From positions 1 to 64,000 of the forward strand of contig NCSJ02000205.1 in the NCBI GenBank assembly GCA_002812745.2: DNA of 64,000 nucleotides. The letters run 5' to 3'. The notes below the pieces were generated by a model. That model had not been told where the DNA came from and ran no database searches. It was given only the letters and a program-made list of their open reading frames with translations. This document shows positions 59,042 through 64,000 of the stretch, piece after piece. Positions within the stretch are counted from its first letter, which is position 1; each line of letters opens with the position of its first letter. Both the position numbers and the translations under genes were made by a program. The DNA comes from Scytalidium lignicola (lineage: Eukaryota; Ascomycota; Leotiomycetes).

Positions 59042-61021
59042 ATGACGGCCGCCATAAACAATGCCGGGACGGCGACGGTGACAATGAAACGCAAATCTGG
59101 AAAGCTCGCCCTGCGACAGACCTTCAATATACGATTAACGGTTGCGGTTATACTAATTGCTGTCTCTCAACTGAACTTCGGGTTTGAAATAACCGCCTTC
59201 TCGCTCGCACAGGCTATGGATGCCTTTGATCGCCAATTCGGCACATACAAGCCGGCAACCAAGGCTTATGTTCTCGAGCCCTACTGGCTGTCACTATTCA
59301 ATTCCCTTAATTTCATCAGCTTCGGAATAGGTACGTCCATGACGCGAATGTGCTCACAGTGAGGGGAGTTGCTGATAGTGGACAGGCATCATCTTGGGGA
59401 GCTGGGTCAGTAAACGCTTTGGTAGACGGATGTGCATGTTCTCGATGAGCATCTGGGCCCTTGTCGCGGCCACTATTGTTGTCACCTCCCGGAATCGAGA
59501 CCAAATTATGGCAGGCCGTATTCTTAACTGTACGTATTTCAGTCTACGGATAAAACAGTGCTCTGTTCCAGCCGAACTGACGAACGGCAGATGTCTATAT
59601 TGGCATGGAGCTTGCAGTGGTTCCTATTTACCAGTCTGAAATCGTACCGGCACAGACGCGAGGTTTTATAGTTGGAACCTATCAGGTTGCTCTTGTGGTA
59701 AGTGAGAATAGCATAGACCTATCTCATGACCTTTGTATGTCTGCTGAGACAGTAATATCTAGGGTGGCGCACTAATTATCAGTGGTATTTGTCGAGGAAC
59801 CAGCACAATTGAGGGTAATGCATCCTGGCGAATTCCCCTAGGGCTTTTCTACGTGGTGCCGAGCCTCGTGGCCGCTAGCATTTGGTTTGTTCCGGAGGTA
59901 TGACCTTACCTTGTCCTTTATCGCTATTAATATTAACATATAATTCTGANTTTTTTTATTAAAGTCCCCACGCTGGCTCGCTATGAAGGGTCGTAATGAT
60001 GAGGCTCTTGTTGCTCTTAAGAAATTCAGAGAAGGAAAATTCTCTGAGGAGCAGATTGACTACGAGTTTGAAATTATCAAAATTTCTGCAGCACATCACC
60101 ACCGAGAAAAGGGCACGTTTTTTGAGCAGTTCAGAGGAACAAACCTACGAAGAACAATCATCGTTATTGCTGTTAACTTTTTCCTCCAAGCGTCAGGTCA
60201 GATTTTCACAACAGTCTATGGTACTGTCTATATCAAGTCCTTGGGGACAGTTAACCCTTTCAATATCACGTTAGCTATCTCTTTGATCAACTTTACAGTC
60301 GGGATTTTAGCAATGATCCTTATGGAGAAACTTGGACGACGGTAAGCAAAATATTACCTTTCTTCTCAAGCTATTCAAAATTGAAAAGAGCTGATTAATA
60401 CGATGACATAGACCTCTTCTTCTGATTGGTGGCGTCATTCAAACCATATCCCTGTTGGTGATGGGAGGCCTGGGTACTACTAAGCCGACCACTTATGCCA
60501 CGGACTGGGGCGTCGTAGGGATGATGATGTTCTTTTCAGTCGGTTTTTCACTTGGGTGGGCACCTATTGTGCACTCGCTAAGCGCAGAAATTCCAAGTAC
60601 TCCTCTTCGAGATATGACATACCGAACCGGTGGCATAGTCAATATTGTCACGCAGTAAGCTATGCTTCTTGATTGCCATTTCTTTTCTACAACTTTAAAC
60701 ATCTTTCTTCTGACTTTTGTGTTAACCAATAGATTTGTTGTATCATTTTCTCTTCCCTACATGGTGTACGCTCCCTATGCAAACCTCGGTTCCAAAGTTG
60801 GGTTCATCTATGGCGCATTCGCTATACTGTCGGTTATTTTTACCTTTTTCTACGTCCCTGAGGTCCGAGGTAGATCTCTCGAGGAAATTGACGAGTTATT
60901 TACTTCAGGCATCCCAATTCACCAGTTTAGTGATGCCAAATTAACTGTAGAGATAGCGTTGGAGGAGGGTGTGAAGGAGAATGTGCTACATGTAGAAGTA
61001 CAGGAACACGTGAACGTTTAA
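59042..61021 (+). CDS. MFS sugar transporter
   Basis: Seven exons: 59042-59330, 59386-59529, 59591-59697, 59763-59897, 59965-60341, 60412-60654, 60733-61021. All phases match, giving 527 aa. The long fourth intron contains N59950 beside a T7 run. Sugar-porter signatures: WVSKRFGRR after the second segment, YIGMELAVVPIYQSEIVPAQTRGF (the PESPR/PET-type first-half motif), VPESPRWL, MEKLGRRPLLLIGG, and the C-terminal PEVRGRSLEEIDELF. Closest in style to fungal alpha-glucoside/oligosaccharide importers. Divergent from GH78 and upstream of sulfatase 2, so it is the obvious candidate to import rhamnose or a rhamnose-containing oligosaccharide. Confidence 0.93.
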
Positions 61022-63973
<2,952 letters not shown>

Positions 63974-64000
63974 ATTTGTAGGAAAAGAGGCCTGTCAGAT

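Overview
The window is nuclear DNA of a filamentous ascomycete. Protein genes carry several introns of about 42-116 nt, many with CTAAC/CTGAC-type branch sites. The gene content is typically fungal: three Zn2Cys6 regulators, MFS transporters, a HET-domain gene, an NLR/STAND remnant, and TE-rich AT blocks with RIP-like stop codons (CAG to TAG, TGG to TAG, CGA to TGA). Order and family mix suggest an accessory region; I cannot name the species.

Layout. 0.4-3.5 kb: cysteine hydrolase and DHA1 transporter, divergent. 3.7-7.9 kb: a fungal protein of unknown function and a decayed chromodomain/AT-hook gene. 9.7-11.4 kb: a gene with two paired-Cys modules, followed by hairpin and tandem repeats. 13.7-32.8 kb: MFS transporter, aldo-keto reductase (AKR), esterase, amidohydrolase fragment, SDR and two regulators, interrupted by a MULE remnant and a HET pseudogene. 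An AKR/esterase divergent pair occurs twice here (16.3-19.2 and 29.7-32.8 kb), and the second AKR is dead. 33-41.7 kb: kinase-like pseudogene, small alpha+beta barrel protein, regulator/SDR pair, chromate transporter. 41.7-50.2 kb: AT-rich, with a Gypsy remnant, a Tc1-like transposon with perfect ends, and an NLR pseudogene split by a MITE. 50.4-64 kb: the most interesting part, an anion-symporter-type MFS transporter, two AtsA-like sulfatases, a GH78 alpha-L-rhamnosidase and a sugar-type MFS transporter.

How they may work together. The 50-64 kb genes look like a complete intracellular route for a sulfated, rhamnose-containing glycoside or oligosaccharide: import, desulfation, rhamnose removal. 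None of the three enzymes shows an obvious secretion signal. Such sets are known from bacterial ulvan-type polysaccharide loci; a fungal counterpart is an inference and the main hypothesis here.

Quality note. In six exons an N lies directly beside a homopolymer, and deleting that N restores a family-consistent reading frame. These Ns look like consensus artefacts, not mutations. Exon coordinates below were derived by hand from splice sites, phase and protein continuity.
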